Source of the DNA: Pictodentalium vernedei
Taxonomy: Eukaryota; Mollusca; Scaphopoda; Dentaliida; Dentaliidae
Reading direction: 5' to 3'
DNA: 64,000 nt
Assembly (NCBI GenBank): GCA_031216915.1
Contig: CM062289.1
Location: 386,672,674 to 386,736,673, forward strand
Positions 1-11,614 of this stretch are shown here, one piece after another. A model generated the notes under the pieces. The model saw only the letters and a program-made list of their open reading frames with translations. It did not search any database and was not told the origin of the DNA. The translations under genes and the position numbers were made by a program. Numbering within the stretch: the first letter of the stretch is position 1; the number at the start of each line of letters is the position of its first letter.

Positions 1-445
1 TGACTTTTACGACCTGTTGTATAAACGTTTAGTCATCTTTTTGTTCCTTAATACAGTCACACTGTGGGAACACGATGGCAAAAAATGGGGCGTTTTCAGG
101 CATTAGTTGCAGCACAGACTTTCCGCGTTTATAATATGCTGTAGTGTTCATATAATATCTTTCGAGTAAAAGGTCTGCAGAAAAGTATAGTCGCAAAACA
201 AATATGGCAAAACCAAGCCCAGAAAGCTATATCAAACCAAACATGTTGTTCGTGAATGGGATTTTCTATTTTTATATCCTTATCTGAAGCTTCACCCAAG
301 AATACACGCTTACATAAGGGAACACATCCAACCAACCCTCCCACCCTTAAAGTGCAGAAATAGTTTCTATTCTGGACGTATATTGCTTGTCAAATACTTT
401 AAAGACAGTGCAACTTCTACACAAATTAAGAAGGTATTTGTTTAT
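1..445. other. Unannotated start of window
   Basis: No repeat family, splice-consistent coding stretch or RNA gene was recognised. Open frames here are short and lack domain features. Confidence 0.4.
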
Positions 446-603
446 TTGTTTACTGTGGTTTAACAATACTTTCATCAGTCAGGGTCTTATCGTGTAGGAC
501 AGTTTTACAGCAGATGGAGGAAGCCGGAGTACTCGGAGAAAACCACCGAGCAACCACAAGGAACTTACGGACTCTCTACCTTACTAACCCGTTACACGCA
601 GGA
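446..603 (-). mobile_element. tRNA-headed SINE, family alpha, 3' part
   Basis: Contains the family tail in reverse: 'ggtttaacaatactttc', the 'ggaggaagccggagtactcg' block and part of the body. The head is missing. Family alpha ends in a T-rich/gtcgttaaaccccaat tail, unlike family beta. Confidence 0.75.
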
Positions 604-613
604 TTAAGATCGG

Positions 614-857
614 TTAACCCTTTACCCAACGTAACGGCAAAAAACGGTCAGCGCTATTCACAAAAATCGCTAATTAATTTTTCATTTTTTGTCTCAAAAA
701 CAAAGGTTATGACCCCTCTTTGGAATGAGCTCGTCGAACTCGTTCCAAAGAGGGGTCATAACCTATGTTTTTGAGACAAAAAATGGAGAAAAAAATTAGT
801 TATTCAAGAATTTTGTTAGGAAGTGTCGTCTGCTTTTCATATTAGGTAAAGGGTTAA
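614..857 (+). mobile_element. TTAA foldback MITE, family B
   Basis: Perfect TTAA at both ends. Termini are CCCTTTACCCAACG and TTAGGTAAAGGG. The core palindrome is centred near 735 (GGAACGAGCTCGTCGA...). TTAA duplication and CCC-starting termini are characteristic of piggyBac-type elements; no transposase is encoded. Confidence 0.85.
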
Positions 858-1029
858 AAGTGTAAGATCGTTGTAAATAAAATCTTAGTACGCTGTCTGA
901 ATCGGAGATCAATTTAATTTGAAAAGTCGTGAGTTGTGTTTTTTATATGAGAGCAACGCTCAAGCTAAAATCTTGAATATCAACAAAGACTTTGTTTTAG
1001 GCAACATTTGAATGGTGGAAAATGAGATA

Positions 1030-1600
1030 TGTTTTAAATTTTCCTGGACGTACCCTCTTGAAAGAACATAGGAATAATAATAACAACACTTTTTTCCGGC
1101 CGCTGATTTGTCGCGGTCCTCAGGTGAAAGGTCTTGATTAACCATGTGCTCCCACATGCCCACGAACACCACGTCCTCTCTCTTCTCCCAACACCCGGAA
1201 ATGAACTGCTTGATGACATCCCGTACCCCATTCTCCCTATCTCTCCTATAAGTAAACTAACCCTCTCCTTTGTGTCCCCCACTAATCACATATCCTTCAT
1301 TATCCCGTTCCATTTCTCCTTTGTACTCTCGGTGAATCTTATTCTGTTAGCCTGGTATTTTGGACATTCTAATAGAAAGCGGTCCAGGGTCTCCACAACT
1401 TCTAAATAAAACATGTGGCACCCCTTTCTACCGTCCTTCCCAATTTTCCCAAACAGCTTGAAAAGCAGTGACCTCCCCCAAGCTGCCATCAAGGTAATCT
1501 TTAAAACCTGGCTTCACTTTATCATGCAGACCACCCCTAAGACCTCTTTGCTTTGACCCCATCTCACCAAATCTGTTTTCAGTTTTCTCAGACGTACCCT
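1030..1600 (-). pseudogene. Non-LTR retrotransposon 3' fragment (zinc-knuckle end of RT ORF)
   Basis: The minus strand gives ETLDRFLLECPKYQANRIRF, the typical 'LEHFLLECP.Y' segment at the C-terminus of I/jockey-type reverse transcriptase ORFs. It continues as GDTKERVSLLIGEIG after a frame change. A sister fragment lies at 12400-12790 on the other strand. Broken by frameshifts. Confidence 0.65.
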
Positions 1601-1735
1601 CTTGAAAGAACATAAGAAGACTGCTGTACACATTTTTCCATTTCGGGATCTGAGGCTGTAGACGAAGAACGAAGGTTAGTGAGAAAACATCCCGAAATTC
1701 AGAATTCTTACCAGAGATGTACAATATGGCGGTAA

Positions 1736-1955
1736 TGGAATGGTCACTTTCCACGGGTGGGTAATATTTCCCCTGACAAAATGATATTAGATTCCAAACA
1801 CTAATGTAGGAATAATCATCAAAAATTTAATTAATGAAGCACCGGGTACAACCCGGTGCTTCATTAATTAAAATTTTACTGATGATTTTTCAGTATTATC
1901 TGGTAAACGCATGCGTGGACATCACTGCCCACGCGTGGATTACGACCAGTCCACA
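1736..1955. mobile_element. Foldback MITE, family E, copy 1
   Basis: About 215 bases. The hairpin core (gaagcaccgggt / acccggtgcttc, about 1833-1865) is flanked by 'ccacgggtggg' and 'cacgcgtggattac' ends. Same layout as 22017-22213. No clear target duplication. Confidence 0.65.
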
Positions 1956-2185
1956 GCTACTGTACTGTACAAATTTTGATAAACTAAGTATAACTCCTAT
2001 TCATTTTCTTTACTCTGTCTTATTTTTTCATTCTGTTAACTAAATAATGTAATTTACTGGATATACTAAGCGAATAAGTGCAATGACACAAACTTGGAGG
2101 CAGAGAATGCTAATATAGGTTGAATAATAGAGTTTGCGAAATGCATAGGGTAAGTTTTATAACAAGATTATAATAATCTTTGTCT

Positions 2186-2260
2186 GACACCACTAGCAGA
2201 CGACACTTGCAAAAAATTCTTGAACAAATATTTTTTCACCCCCCCCCCCCACCCCCCCAA
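2186..2260. repeat. Family B MITE remnant plus poly-C
   Basis: 'agcagacgacacttgcaaa' is the reverse of a family B end. It is followed by a broken C run near 2230-2260. Confidence 0.5.
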
Positions 2261-2439
2261 AAAAACATTGCTCGTGATCCCTCCTTCAAATTAGATCGTT
2301 GTGGGGTGTCATGAGCAATGTTGCGTAGGAAAAAATTAGAAAAATAATGAACCAAATGGTTGCCAAATCAGAAAATGATGCTGAACAAAGTCGAGAAACC
2401 ATTATGACACAGAACGAAAAGGCTGTACAGTGACAATCA

Positions 2440-2960
2440 ATCTCAACAAGTCTTGGACCAAGCGCTCGGGCCACCTGTCTAATTCTGTAAGACGTCGGGC
2501 GCTGTTATGGACTGGAACCAGTTTAGCCCTCAAAGAGGTCATCGCCTTTATTTTGATTCACTCGTCTGGAATATTTCAACTGGTTGGAAAAGCGAACCTT
2601 CGGATCGCTTTTCCGACCAACTGATATATTCGGGATGACTGAATCTGAATTTTTTTTTAAAGATTCATTTTATATGAATCAAGGCTAAAAATGTTGCTCA
2701 ATCGAGAGAGATTTGATTTGATCGACATTTCGATGACATTACAATCATAATTGAAGACTCACCCGAGCCGAAGTTTTATGATTACACTGAGAAGCTCCAC
2801 AAAATATGTTAATATCTGGCCGTTTTCAAGGAGAATTAAATACGTATCGACTGGAATATCTATAACCTGGACAGGAAAGAACACCTGTATATCTTTGTAA
2901 ATAAGGTCACATCACATTACATCATCGGTCGTCTGCGCGCAAATTTACACAAAAAGTGTG
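2440..2960. mobile_element. Dispersed repeat F, copy 1
   Basis: Contains 'actggaaccagtttagccct', a hairpin (about 2570-2632, 'caactggttggaaaagcgaa' against its reverse), then 'gtctgcgcgcaaa' near the end. The same order of blocks recurs at 27905-29050. Class unknown. Confidence 0.55.
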
Positions 2961-2978
2961 TAGACGAACAATCCATAA

Positions 2979-3710
2979 CAACGTTGAATTCCGAACAAAA
3001 TTAAACTCTCGGGCTGAGAGCTTGGACGTTTGACCCTCTACCCAACGCAGACGATATCAAAATTTATTATTTTAAATATATTTTTTTTAAATTTTTCAAA
3101 AAATTTCAACAAAACCATATCATGTGACCCCTCACTGGAACGAGCTCAATGAGCTCGTTCCAATGAGGGGTCACATGATATGGTTTTGTTGAAATATTTT
3201 GAAAAATTTAATTTTTTCAACTGCTCAATTTGCATATTACGCGGGCGGATGTGGGCAATTCGTTAGGAAAGGGGGTAAATATTAAAAATTAGCGTTAACA
3301 AATTGTTTACTACAGTTCTGCATGGCACCGCTATGGATACATTCCCAAACTCTAGCTCTTAAGGTTCACAGGCGCTGAGAGGGGTTCTTCGGACACATTC
3401 TAGCAATACTAAATAACTTTATGACGAGGTAAGTCAAACCGTGTATAAAATACTAAATAAAAAGTGGGAAAATAAACAGCCCACAACAGCGTCAAATTCC
3501 GAACAGAATTAGACTGGTGATCTGTGGACTTGGTCCTGGACGTTGTAATGTTACAAATCAGCATTAAGAAATTGTTCACTTTTGTTCTGCATGTCATCCC
3601 TATGGAAACATGTTCGTAGGCGCTGAGAGGGTTTTCTGACGCCATTCCAGCAGTATTAAATAACTTTCAACTGAGATAAGTCAGACCATGCATGTAAAAC
3701 AACAGGTGTG
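2979..3710. repeat. Two-unit direct repeat, one unit holding a MITE
   Basis: 'aattccgaaca.aatta.act' through 'taaataacttt' occurs at 2988-3420 and again at 3494-3670. The first unit is longer because it carries the family A MITE; the second gives the empty site. Confidence 0.6.
3030..3278 (+). mobile_element. TTAA foldback MITE, family A
   Basis: Termini CCCTCTACCCAACG and CGTTAGGAAAGGG. The core palindrome of about 80 bases is centred near 3150 with the CTCATTGG/CCAATGAG variant in both arms. The end TTAAs are mutated (TTGA, GTAA). Confidence 0.85.
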
Positions 3711-3825
3711 ACGCGTCTTGATATTCTCACACGGGCAAAGCATTTCATTCATAAAATTGTACATCCACTAGAACGGAAGTCTATGTGCGGTGAGTTTTAA
3801 CTATTTTCAGTGTGTACCAAACGTG

Positions 3826-4040
3826 GTTATTTATTTATTTGTCTGTTGGGGTTTAACGATACTTTCGACAGACAAGGTTACCTCTTGTCGGACAGTTTTA
3901 CGGGTGGAGGAAGCCGGAGTACCTGGAGAGAATCACCGAGCAACGGCCGGTAAGCAACTGTCAGACTCCCAAACGTACTAACTCGACACAAGCAGAGTTA
4001 CCATTGGTTGAAGAAAAGTGCACCATTGACGCCTTCAATA
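3826..4040 (-). mobile_element. SINE alpha, truncated
   Basis: Tail (ggggtttaacgatactttc), then the 'ggaggaagccggagtacctg' block, then the body up to 'gcaccattgacg'. The tRNA-like head is missing. Confidence 0.75.
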
Positions 4041-4100
4041 TTATAGAAAATCTCCAAAATGTACGTGTAGACTCATTCGGTGCAGATGTTTTTTTCGTTG

Positions 4101-4355
4101 TTAACCCGCTACCTAAATCTGAATCTGTCACATTAAACGGGAAATTTAAAATTGTGCAGTTGAGAAAAGATTATTTTTTCAAATAAATTTCAACAAAACC
4201 ATATCATGTGACATCCCTCATTGGAACGAGCTCGTTCCAATGATGGCGTCCCATGATATGCTTTTGTGAAATATTTTTGTTTTTGTTAAGATTTGAAAAA
4301 TATATTATCTAAACTTAATAAAATTTGATGTTGTGTGCGATGGGTAGAGGGTTCA
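4101..4355 (+). mobile_element. TTAA foldback MITE, family A, diverged
   Basis: TTAA and CCCGCTACCTAA at one end, GGGTAGAGGG and TTCA at the other. The core holds 'caacaaaaccatatcatgtg' and GGAACGAGCTCGTTCC. Confidence 0.7.
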
Positions 4356-4379
4356 TTGGTGAATAGCCAAAGTCTTTTC

Positions 4380-4928
4380 ACGTATAAGAAAAAATTCTAC
4401 CAAAACCTTTTTTCACTCTTTGCAAAGGTCACTTCTGTTTAATTTCAACAATTTCCCAAACGTAACAACCATATTCGTACAATGCTATTCATAAAATAAC
4501 CCATTCCCATGTGGGGTCATAAGTTATGTTTTCGGATAAAAAAAATGAAAAGTTTTGTTCAAGAAATTATTTTTGCAAATGTCGTAGTGAAAATACAGAA
4601 ACTGGCTTTTTACAGTTTTTTTTCCCCAGTCCGTTTGAACGTTTGACTAGTATTCTCCGTGGAAACCTATTTAAAAGTAAGAAAACTGTGTTTTCGTCAT
4701 CTTTTGATGTTCTGTAACTTTTTATCCCTTCATTGTATCAACAGTGTGTGCACTGTAACATATAATACAGACACTGTCTGTTGTTTTCGTTTATTGAAGG
4801 TAACAAAAGGCAACTTGGCTTTATTTTCTACTAATGTCGTAGCTGTTTCCTCAACAAGTACTTGCTTCTTTTAATTGTTCTTGTCACGCTCATCTAATCA
4901 GTTCAAGGGAGATAACTTTATCGAAAGT
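4380..4928 (-). repeat. Dispersed repeat JK, relic
   Basis: Shares 'gttctgtaacttttt', 'acatataatacag', 'ttcgtttattgaaggtaaca' and 'gagataactttatcgaaagt' with copies at 15380-15560, 22755-23890, 24830-25200, 34380-34530 and 40080-41130. Non-coding; class unknown. Confidence 0.55.
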
Positions 4929-4929
4929 C

Positions 4930-5515
4930 TCCACCCCCAATACTGTCCTAAGGAATGCCGAAGAAGAGCCCACATTTCACTCGTAACATCGAACATGAAG
5001 TATGAAGCTATCATTTGAGACCCATACACTAAACAAGAGATCGCAAAGTTGGAAAGCATACAAAGAAGTAAAGCAAGATTCATCACGAAAAACTGTAAAT
5101 CAAGAGAAGAGGGGTGTGTGACAAAAATGCTGGAGAAACTACCTTAACTGCAGACCATAAGGTAGAAACGGCGCCTTACTTTCTTCTATAAAGTAACTGA
5201 GGGACCTGATAAATTCATCAAGTTCCAGATCAAAAGTGACAGATCCGGGGAAAAAAAATGGCAATGCATAATCACTAACATTGTATCATCTTCAGTGAGA
5301 AACAATAGTAGATCCGTAACTCTACCAGCTTGTAAAACAGAGCAATACAAACATTCGTTCTTTGTGAGAACAGCAATCAATTGGAACCATCAAGACGAAA
5401 AAGTTGTAGAAACTAGCACAATAGAGGGCTTAAAATCTGCCATAGCGGACCATCAAGATAGACCGCTCTCTTTTCCGTCATGTTTTAGTCCAGCGAGAAC
5501 TCTATGACGTATTAA
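4930..5515 (+). pseudogene. Non-LTR retrotransposon, 3' end of RT ORF
   Basis: The plus strand, with stops and frameshifts, reads IAKLESIQRSKARFITKNC, then LTFFYKVTEGPDKF, then RNNSRSVTLPACKTEQYKHS and FFVRTAINWNHQ, ending ADHQDRPLSF. This is the thumb and C-terminus of a jockey/CR1-like reverse transcriptase. Homologous to 56371-60060. Confidence 0.8.
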
Positions 5516-5676
5516 TACAGATAAGGACTAAGATACGTCTGTCTGCGGACACAATAAGTATTGTTTGTTCATTTTTTCATATAAGGTTTGATGGGGGCAG
5601 CTTTCTTCCAAGTTCCACATTCATTTCAGCAGATAAGCGTGGAAGGAGGTATTTGCTAGCTAACTGCAGATGAAAC

Positions 5677-5914
5677 TTAACCCTTTGAACCCTAGCGGCC
5701 GTTTTTCCGGCCAGCAACATGATAAGTCATAACGTCATTAAATTGGATGGCTGTTTAGTAAATGTGTGGGGTAGACCAATCAATATTTTCAACGTGCAGC
5801 CCCGAGGCTGCACGTTGAAAATATTGATTGGTCTACCTCAAATAATGAATATGGACTGTTCTAACTGCTGCCATTGAACTGGCATGGAAGATACCACTAG
5901 AGTTCAAAGGGTTC
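5677..5914 (+). mobile_element. TTAA foldback MITE, family C
   Basis: Terminus CCCTTTGAACCC with its reverse GAGTTCAAAGGG; one end has TTAA, the other TTCA. Core hairpin: 'ttttcaacgtgcagcc' against its reverse, flanked by 'gtagaccaatcaata'. Confidence 0.85.
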
Positions 5915-5964
5915 AGAAGCACTGTATTTAACGTCTCTATTTCAATTTAGTTGTAATTAAAAAC

Positions 5965-7845
5965 AAGAGGCCCCATGGGGTCTGGGGCGCTCACCTGGCA
6001 ATAGTTGTTTAAAGAAGGATTTAATTAGCATCTATAGCTGGTTAACACTTTAGAGGAATGAAGTTATTTACTTATTTATAACTCTGTTGTACATGCCAGA
6101 TGCTTTATTTCTAGTACTGGGATGCTACCACAGAAATAATTCCCAGATTTCCATTAATGCAAAACTAGGGAGTCCAAATATCAACCTAGGAACTTAACTT
6201 GGACAAACTTGAGTCTGAGCCTTTCCCTTCCACCAACAGGATGCTGTATACCAAATGTGAAAGCACTGGTGGATCTGAAGGAGAGGATGAAATTCGGGCT
6301 ACCATAAGAAGCCCAAATATTAACCCAAAGACCCGATTTGAACAAACTTGAATATCAGCCCCCTAGAGATGTTCTATGCCAAATACGAAAGCATTCTGAC
6401 TAGTAGATCCGGAGAAGATGATTTTAAAAGAAATTCCCTCATATTGCACTAAGACAAAATTCAGGCTCCCATAGGGAGCCCAAATACTAACCCACGCACT
6501 CCATTTGAACAAACGTGAATCTGACCCCCCCCCCCCCCCCAAAGATGTTGTATACCAAATATCAAAACATTCTAAGAATTTGATCTGAATAAGAAGATTT
6601 TTAAAGAAATTTCCTCATATTGCACTAAGTTAAAATTCGGGTTCCCTTAGGGAGCCCAAATATTTAAAATATTTACCCAAGGACCTGATTTGAACAAACT
6701 TTAATTTCTGACCTACCTAAAGATGTTGGGTACCAAATATGAAAGGATTCTCAATGGTGGATCTGAAGAAGAACATTTTTAAAGAAATTTCCTCATACTG
6801 CGCCAAGTTAAACTTTGAGCACCAACAGAAAGCCCAAATATTAACGCAGGGAGTCCAAATATTAACCTAGGGACCTGATTTGAACAAACTTGAATCTGCC
6901 CCCCCCCCCCCTCCCCCAAAGATGTTGCATACCAAATATGAAAACATTCCGACAGGTGAATCTGAAGAGGAAGATCATTCCCCACATTGCCCTAAGTTGA
7001 ACATTCAGGCACCTGTATTGAGCCCAAATGTGGCTCAAAGGGGCTTCATTTTAACACACTTGTACCTGGCCCCCTATGGATGCTGTATACCAAATATCAA
7101 GCAAAAGTCGATCAGTGGTTTTGGAGGAAAATGTTTTTTATTTTTTGCAAATATGCTGACGCAGCATTTTTTCGATGCCCCCCCCCCCCCCCCCCCTTTA
7201 GAACACCCTCACACAATCCATGGCAATGTTTTTTTACCATTCAATTCGACTGGTCCTAAAGATGCTTCATACCAAATAACAGTTCCCTGTTCTGTGTGGT
7301 TTGGGAAATATGAAGATTTGAAAATATTTCTATTTTAGCTCCTGGGTTTCCCACGGGGATACAGGAAATTGTTTTTGGCACGCATCATGTACTTATGACT
7401 CAATAATATCACATATCAAATTTGGTTGAAATCGGACAATCAGTTCACAAAACAGAAATTTTGGGCGGGGGCCAAACATTTTGCCCCTCTCATTACAAAG
7501 GCAACTATTGATCCACAAACTTTGTTTGGGTGAATTTGATTCTACACCTCAAAAGGAAGCTTTAATACAAATATCAAGTCATTGTACCCTCTGGTTCATG
7601 AGGAGAAGATTTTTAAGAATTTTTCCCCCACCCCCTCCCCTTCTCTCTCTATGGGGCTGTACACGTTGATTTGAACAAAAACAAAATGCGATGTCAGAAC
7701 AAGCAACCACCTCAAATTTAACTAAAATTGGTTCAGCGGTTTAAGAGGAGTAGGTGCAAACACCATGTTCAGGGAAGACAGACAACAGACGACGGACGGT
7801 GAGTGATCACTACAGCTCATCCTAACTTTAAGTCAGGTGAGCTAA
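5965..7845. repeat. Modular dispersed repeat of molluscan type
   Basis: Opens 'gaggccccatggggtc' and 'ggcgctcacctgg', closes 'cgacggacggtgagtg' and 'agtcaggtgagctaaaaat'; the CTCACCTG and CAGGTGAG ends are inverted. Inside are four to five diverged modules of about 170-190 bases, each with 'gatttgaacaaac', 'taccaaatat', 'ggatctgaagaagaagat' and a C run. Similar modular repeats are common in molluscan genomes as I recall them. Open frames here are spurious. Confidence 0.6.
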
Positions 7846-8233
7846 AAATATGAGAAACAAAATGACGAGAAGTAGAAAGCACACTGATCCTTTATACAAC
7901 TGGATTGCTGGAACGTTTATTGGTCACAGAGAGAAAAGTGTCTGTTGGATCGCCATCTTAGGTTGGGGGAGTTACTATAAATAAACATTGCCCAACAACA
8001 GCAACAAAATTTCTCAAAGGTTTTCAATTTTCTGACGCCTCACACTCACTGAACGGAATTTTAAAGAATATACTTTGTTGACTGTGAAAATGAATATGTT
8101 GATGATATGTACATCTGTCAAGGCAATACAAATTGAATATTTACAACAGGTTTTAGTGATTATTAACAAAAAAAAGAGTCGGGACTGGAGAGTTGATACC
8201 GTGTAACTTGTTTTCGCGCCAGGTTTTCGTTTG

Positions 8234-8303
8234 ATGTTTGATGATGTAAAAGCTGTTACGATGTGACAAATCACATCGTAACAGTTTTCACGTCATCAAA
8301 CAT
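8234..8303. repeat. Hairpin G, copy 1
   Basis: Arms 'aagctgttacgatgtga' and its reverse, extended by 'gatgtttgatgatg' and 'cgtcatcaaacat'. Sister copies at 21050-21119 and 21391-21461. Confidence 0.7.
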
Positions 8304-8439
8304 TACTGATAGGAAGAGTTACCATGGTGATTAATTCCAGGGTTGTAGTTTCAGTTGCGACTTTCTTCGCTTCCCTTCCAGCATTCCAACTGTGCAGAGA
8401 CAAGTGGAAAGGCCAGAGAAATTGTATGAGTGTCATGCT

Positions 8440-8643
8440 TTAACCCTTTACCCAACGTAACGGTAAAAACCGGCCGGCGCTTTTCATAAAAGTCGCCAAT
8501 TAATTTTCATTATTTTTTTTTATTTTTTGTCTCAGAAACATAGGTTATAACCTATGTTTTTGGGACAAAAAAATGAAAAAAGTCGCTATTCAAGAATTTT
8601 GTTTGCAAGTGCCGTCTGCTTTTTATGTTAGATAAAGGGTTAA
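8440..8643 (+). mobile_element. TTAA MITE, family B, core-deleted
   Basis: TTAA at both ends, CCCTTTACCCAACG start, TTAGATAAAGGG end. The GGAACGAGCTC centre is missing; only 'taggttataacctatg' remains at the centre. It ends 120 bases before the first coding exon of the peptide gene. Confidence 0.85.
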
Positions 8644-8763
8644 AAAATTGCAAAACATTGTTTGGCCTGACTTTCTCATTGAACACTCTAGAAGATATTC
8701 TTATTGTTCCAATCGTTCGAACCAACTTGAGCTGAAATGAGTGTTTTTTTTTTATTTTTTCAG

Positions 8764-8862
8764 AATGTCATACCTCAAATTTACCAGACTACTAATTTTT
8801 GCAGTTGCTGCCATAGTCGTGTTTGCAAACGAAATATACACGGCACCTGCTGGACGATCAAG
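8764..8862 (+). CDS. Peptide precursor gene, exon with start codon (signal peptide)
   Basis: Seen: a T-rich tract ending in cag (8761-8763) is a strong 3' splice site, so at least one non-coding 5' exon lies upstream. ATG is at 8765, one base into the exon. The 98 coding bases give 32 residues plus two bases of an Arg codon and end at AG before GTATTG. Residues about 6-21 are hydrophobic (LLIFAVAAIVVFA), a typical signal peptide; cleavage is likely near A21. The exon ends in G-R-S-R, a possible convertase site. It joins in phase to the exon at 14800. Inference: the product is secreted. An ORF caller misses it because the frame stops soon after the splice donor. The splice sites, phase and signal peptide agree; the function is unknown. 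Confidence 0.68.
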
Positions 8863-9906
8863 GTATTGTTAACATGACGTATACAGTGCTATACTATCTG
8901 TCAAATTAGCCAACAAAATATGACATGATTTTGGTTCTTCGGCAAATCCTCATTGAAATTAACCCTCCTCGTTGAACGTTTTTATTGGCTTGTACTGTCT
9001 TTCAAAATTAGTGAGAAAACTTTTAAATTTTACCCTTTCTGATTGATGTATATTTATTTGTACTTGTAATTATGATTAAAAGAAAGAGTCTGTTCATTAT
9101 AATTGTTTTATAAACATTCTGTTCGCTATGTTCACAAAAAATAACACAAATATTATGCGGACGGTATTTATTTTTCGAGGAAGATGCATAAATAAACTAT
9201 TATGTAGACAGTATTTACTTTTTAAAAAGTTGTAAAATATATAAATGAACACAAATGTATTTGATATTTTCTTTATTAACTCGTAGAGTGCTAATTTTTT
9301 CTTGTTTGCCAAAATTTGTTTACATATCTTTGCCTAGTTACAATTTAAGCTATAGGTATCACAGGATTAAATATTTCCCCATAGGCCATCATTATAACGT
9401 TTAGGCGAAAAAAATATGATCCCATAACTTTAATTTTGGCATTCAAATATCTTAGTATAGCCCTTCAGACAACTTTCTCTGAACCGAAACAGGGTGTCGT
9501 GCAACAAATAAGAGAGAAAAAACGACACGAAGGGAAGTACTGGTCATATATGCACATATTTTTCAGGGAATTCCCTACAAAAACACACAAAAAGTAAATT
9601 GTATTTTTCAGGTCCAAAAGTCATTAGATCACCCTCTTTTTATCAGGAATATTCAACAATAATGCAAGATGTCAAAAGAATGTTTCAAATGTTTATTGAA
9701 ACAATGTATTTCCCCAGGGCTGTTTATGTTTAGAGATTGCATCATTTCCGATATGCAACATTTCAAGGCGGGTAACTCTAATTCATATATTTAGTTCAAA
9801 GATACCTATAGTCAGTCTCATATGAATCGTTACAAGGCAAATCCACACAGATCAAATAAATTTACTTCAAAGATGTCGCGAATCACACACACATAATATG
9901 TAACAT
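8863..9906. other. Intron 1 of the peptide gene, unique AT-rich part
   Basis: AT-rich sequence without a recognised repeat or RNA gene. Confidence 0.4.
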
Positions 9907-10107
9907 TTAACCATGTGAACCCTGGTGGTATCTTCCACGCCAGTTCAGTGTGATTAATTGGAAGTCTATTTTCGTTACTCAGATGAAGACCAATCAATAT
10001 TTTCATTGGTCTACCACACAAATTCCCCGAGCAACAACCTACTTAATGAAGTCAGGTTATATCACGATCCTGGACCGGAAAAGCGGTCCTTCGGCTTCAA
10101 TGGTTGA
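9907..10107. mobile_element. TTAA MITE, family C, short copy
   Basis: TTAACCATGTGAACCC start and TTCAATGGTTGA end. The hairpin core is reduced to 'accaatcaatattttcattg'. Confidence 0.7.
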
Positions 10108-10297
10108 AGGTGTAGTGCCGGCACCTACGAATAGAGCCCAAATATGGGTTTCCAGGACTCAAGCAGTAAACAATTGAAAAAATTAAAAGCCTCCCTCCCT
10201 CCTTGATTTGAAAAAGTAATTGCTCGAGAATCAAACGCATTTTTTTATATGGCCCGAGACTCCCCGAGAATGAAGAATCACACAAAGCAGTATTATC

Positions 10298-10655
10298 TGG
10301 GAGCGCGGTGGCTCAGTGGTTACGGCGTTGGAATTAAAACCGAAAGGTCCACGGTTCGACTCCACCATGGGTAACTGTGTTGTGCCCTTGGGCAGGGCTA
10401 TTAATCCCGATTGCTCACGTGGGACACAGTGGCGCTGTGTACCAAGGCGTACTGCTCATCGATGGTGCATTCATCTTCAACAAATGCTGACACTGCTTGT
10501 GCGGAGTTAGTACGTTGGTGAGTCTGGCAGCTGTTCGCCGATGATCGGTGGTTATCTCCGGATACTCCGGCTTCCTCCACCCGTAAAACTGTTCGGCACG
10601 AAGTGACCCTGGCTGTCAAAAGTGTCGTTAAACCCCAATGAAAAGTATATAAAAC
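10298..10655 (+). mobile_element. SINE alpha, full length
   Basis: Head 'gcgcggtggctcagtggtta' with a following 'ggttcgactcc' (tRNA-like A and B boxes), conserved body 'gtgcccttgggcagggc', 'ggatactccggcttcctcca' block, tail 'gtcgttaaaccccaatg'. Flanked by the 8-bp duplication gtattatc (10290-10297, 10656-10663). Confidence 0.85.
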
Positions 10656-10937
10656 GTATTATCGTATCATTTGTTATAAACCGCATCTGTCTGTAATACC
10701 TCATCTTGACTTACAAACCTAGGAAAAATCGTCTTTTTTTATTTTTAATTTAAAACACAAGTCCATGACATCCATTTTTTATAGTTTTTCCTACGATCGA
10801 CAGCTGAAAATTTGTAAGTATCGATTATGGAAGATTGCATCACTTAATTTCACATACTGCACTTCACTGGTAAAAAAGGAGAACATCTCGTTTTCAATTT
10901 TCCCATGTGATGAATGGTCAAGAAGGGACGCTGATTA

Positions 10938-11068
10938 TATTGCAAATGACATAGCAGGGGTTCGAACCTGCGCCGAGAGCGTTTCTATCGGCACCAACAC
11001 GTTAGCGAAACTGTACTAAACCATGCACACCACTCAGTCTCGGCGTGGATTCGAACCCCCGCTATACC
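10938..11068 (-). repeat. tRNA-Ser-like inverted repeat (pseudogene-like)
   Basis: The minus strand has 'gactgagtggtgtg' (D-arm-like), 'ttcgctaacg' (anticodon-loop-like GCT), a variable-arm-like segment and 'cgcaggttcgaacccctgc' (T arm). A second T-arm-like 'gggggttcgaatccacgc' sits inverted at the other end. It cannot fold as a normal tRNA at the acceptor stem, so I call it a tRNA-derived relic, not a gene. Confidence 0.4.
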
Positions 11069-11114
11069 ATTTGAAAATTTGTAACTTTTGAATCTTTAAT
11101 ATCATCGACAAAAA

Positions 11115-11473
11115 GGGAGCGCGGTGGCTCAGTAGGAAGAGGTGCAGGCTGCAAGCCGAGAGACCCTCGATTCGAATCCCACCTGCGGCAACCGCGTTGT
11201 GTCCTTGGGCAAGACACTTCATCTCTATTGCCCGCGTGGGGGCACGGTGGCGTTGTGTACTAAGGCGTACTGCACGTCGATGGTGCACTTGTCTCCAACC
11301 AATGCTAACCCTGCTTGTGTGGAGTTCGTATGTTGGGGAGCTGACAGTTGCTCGCCATTGCTCGGTGATTCTCTCCGGGTACTCCGGCTTCCTCCACCCG
11401 TAAAACTGTCGCGGTCATGATTAGCCATTCACTGTGCATAAATATGTGACCTTAAACACCAATAAATAAATAA
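11115..11473 (+). mobile_element. SINE beta, full length
   Basis: Head 'gcgcggtggctcagtaggaa' and 'ttcgaatccc', body 'gtgtccttgggcaagacact', then 'gggtactccggcttcctcca', tail 'gtgaccttaaacaccaataa' with a TAAA run. Flanked by the 14-bp duplication atcatcgacaaaaa (11101-11114, 11474-11487). Confidence 0.9.
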
Positions 11474-11614
11474 ATCATCGACAAAAAAGAACATGAAAGA
11501 ATTTTCTTAGCTTTTATTCTTCAGCTTACTTTATTTAACTATTTAGATAGATAGTGTAACTGGATTCTGACGTTATTCCAACTCCACTTATTAAAAGAGA
11601 AAAATAATTGGTTT

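Noticed and set aside
614..857. Rho-independent terminator or attachment site reading of the strong hairpins
   Set aside because: They recur with TTAA duplications as mobile elements in a eukaryotic, intron-bearing context.
6880..7338. 152-codon open frame
   Set aside because: Lies in the modular repeat and translates C runs into polyproline; no coding signal.
10938..11068. Functional tRNA-Ser gene
   Set aside because: T-arm and anticodon-like segments are present but no pairing acceptor stem; a second inverted T-arm points to a relic.
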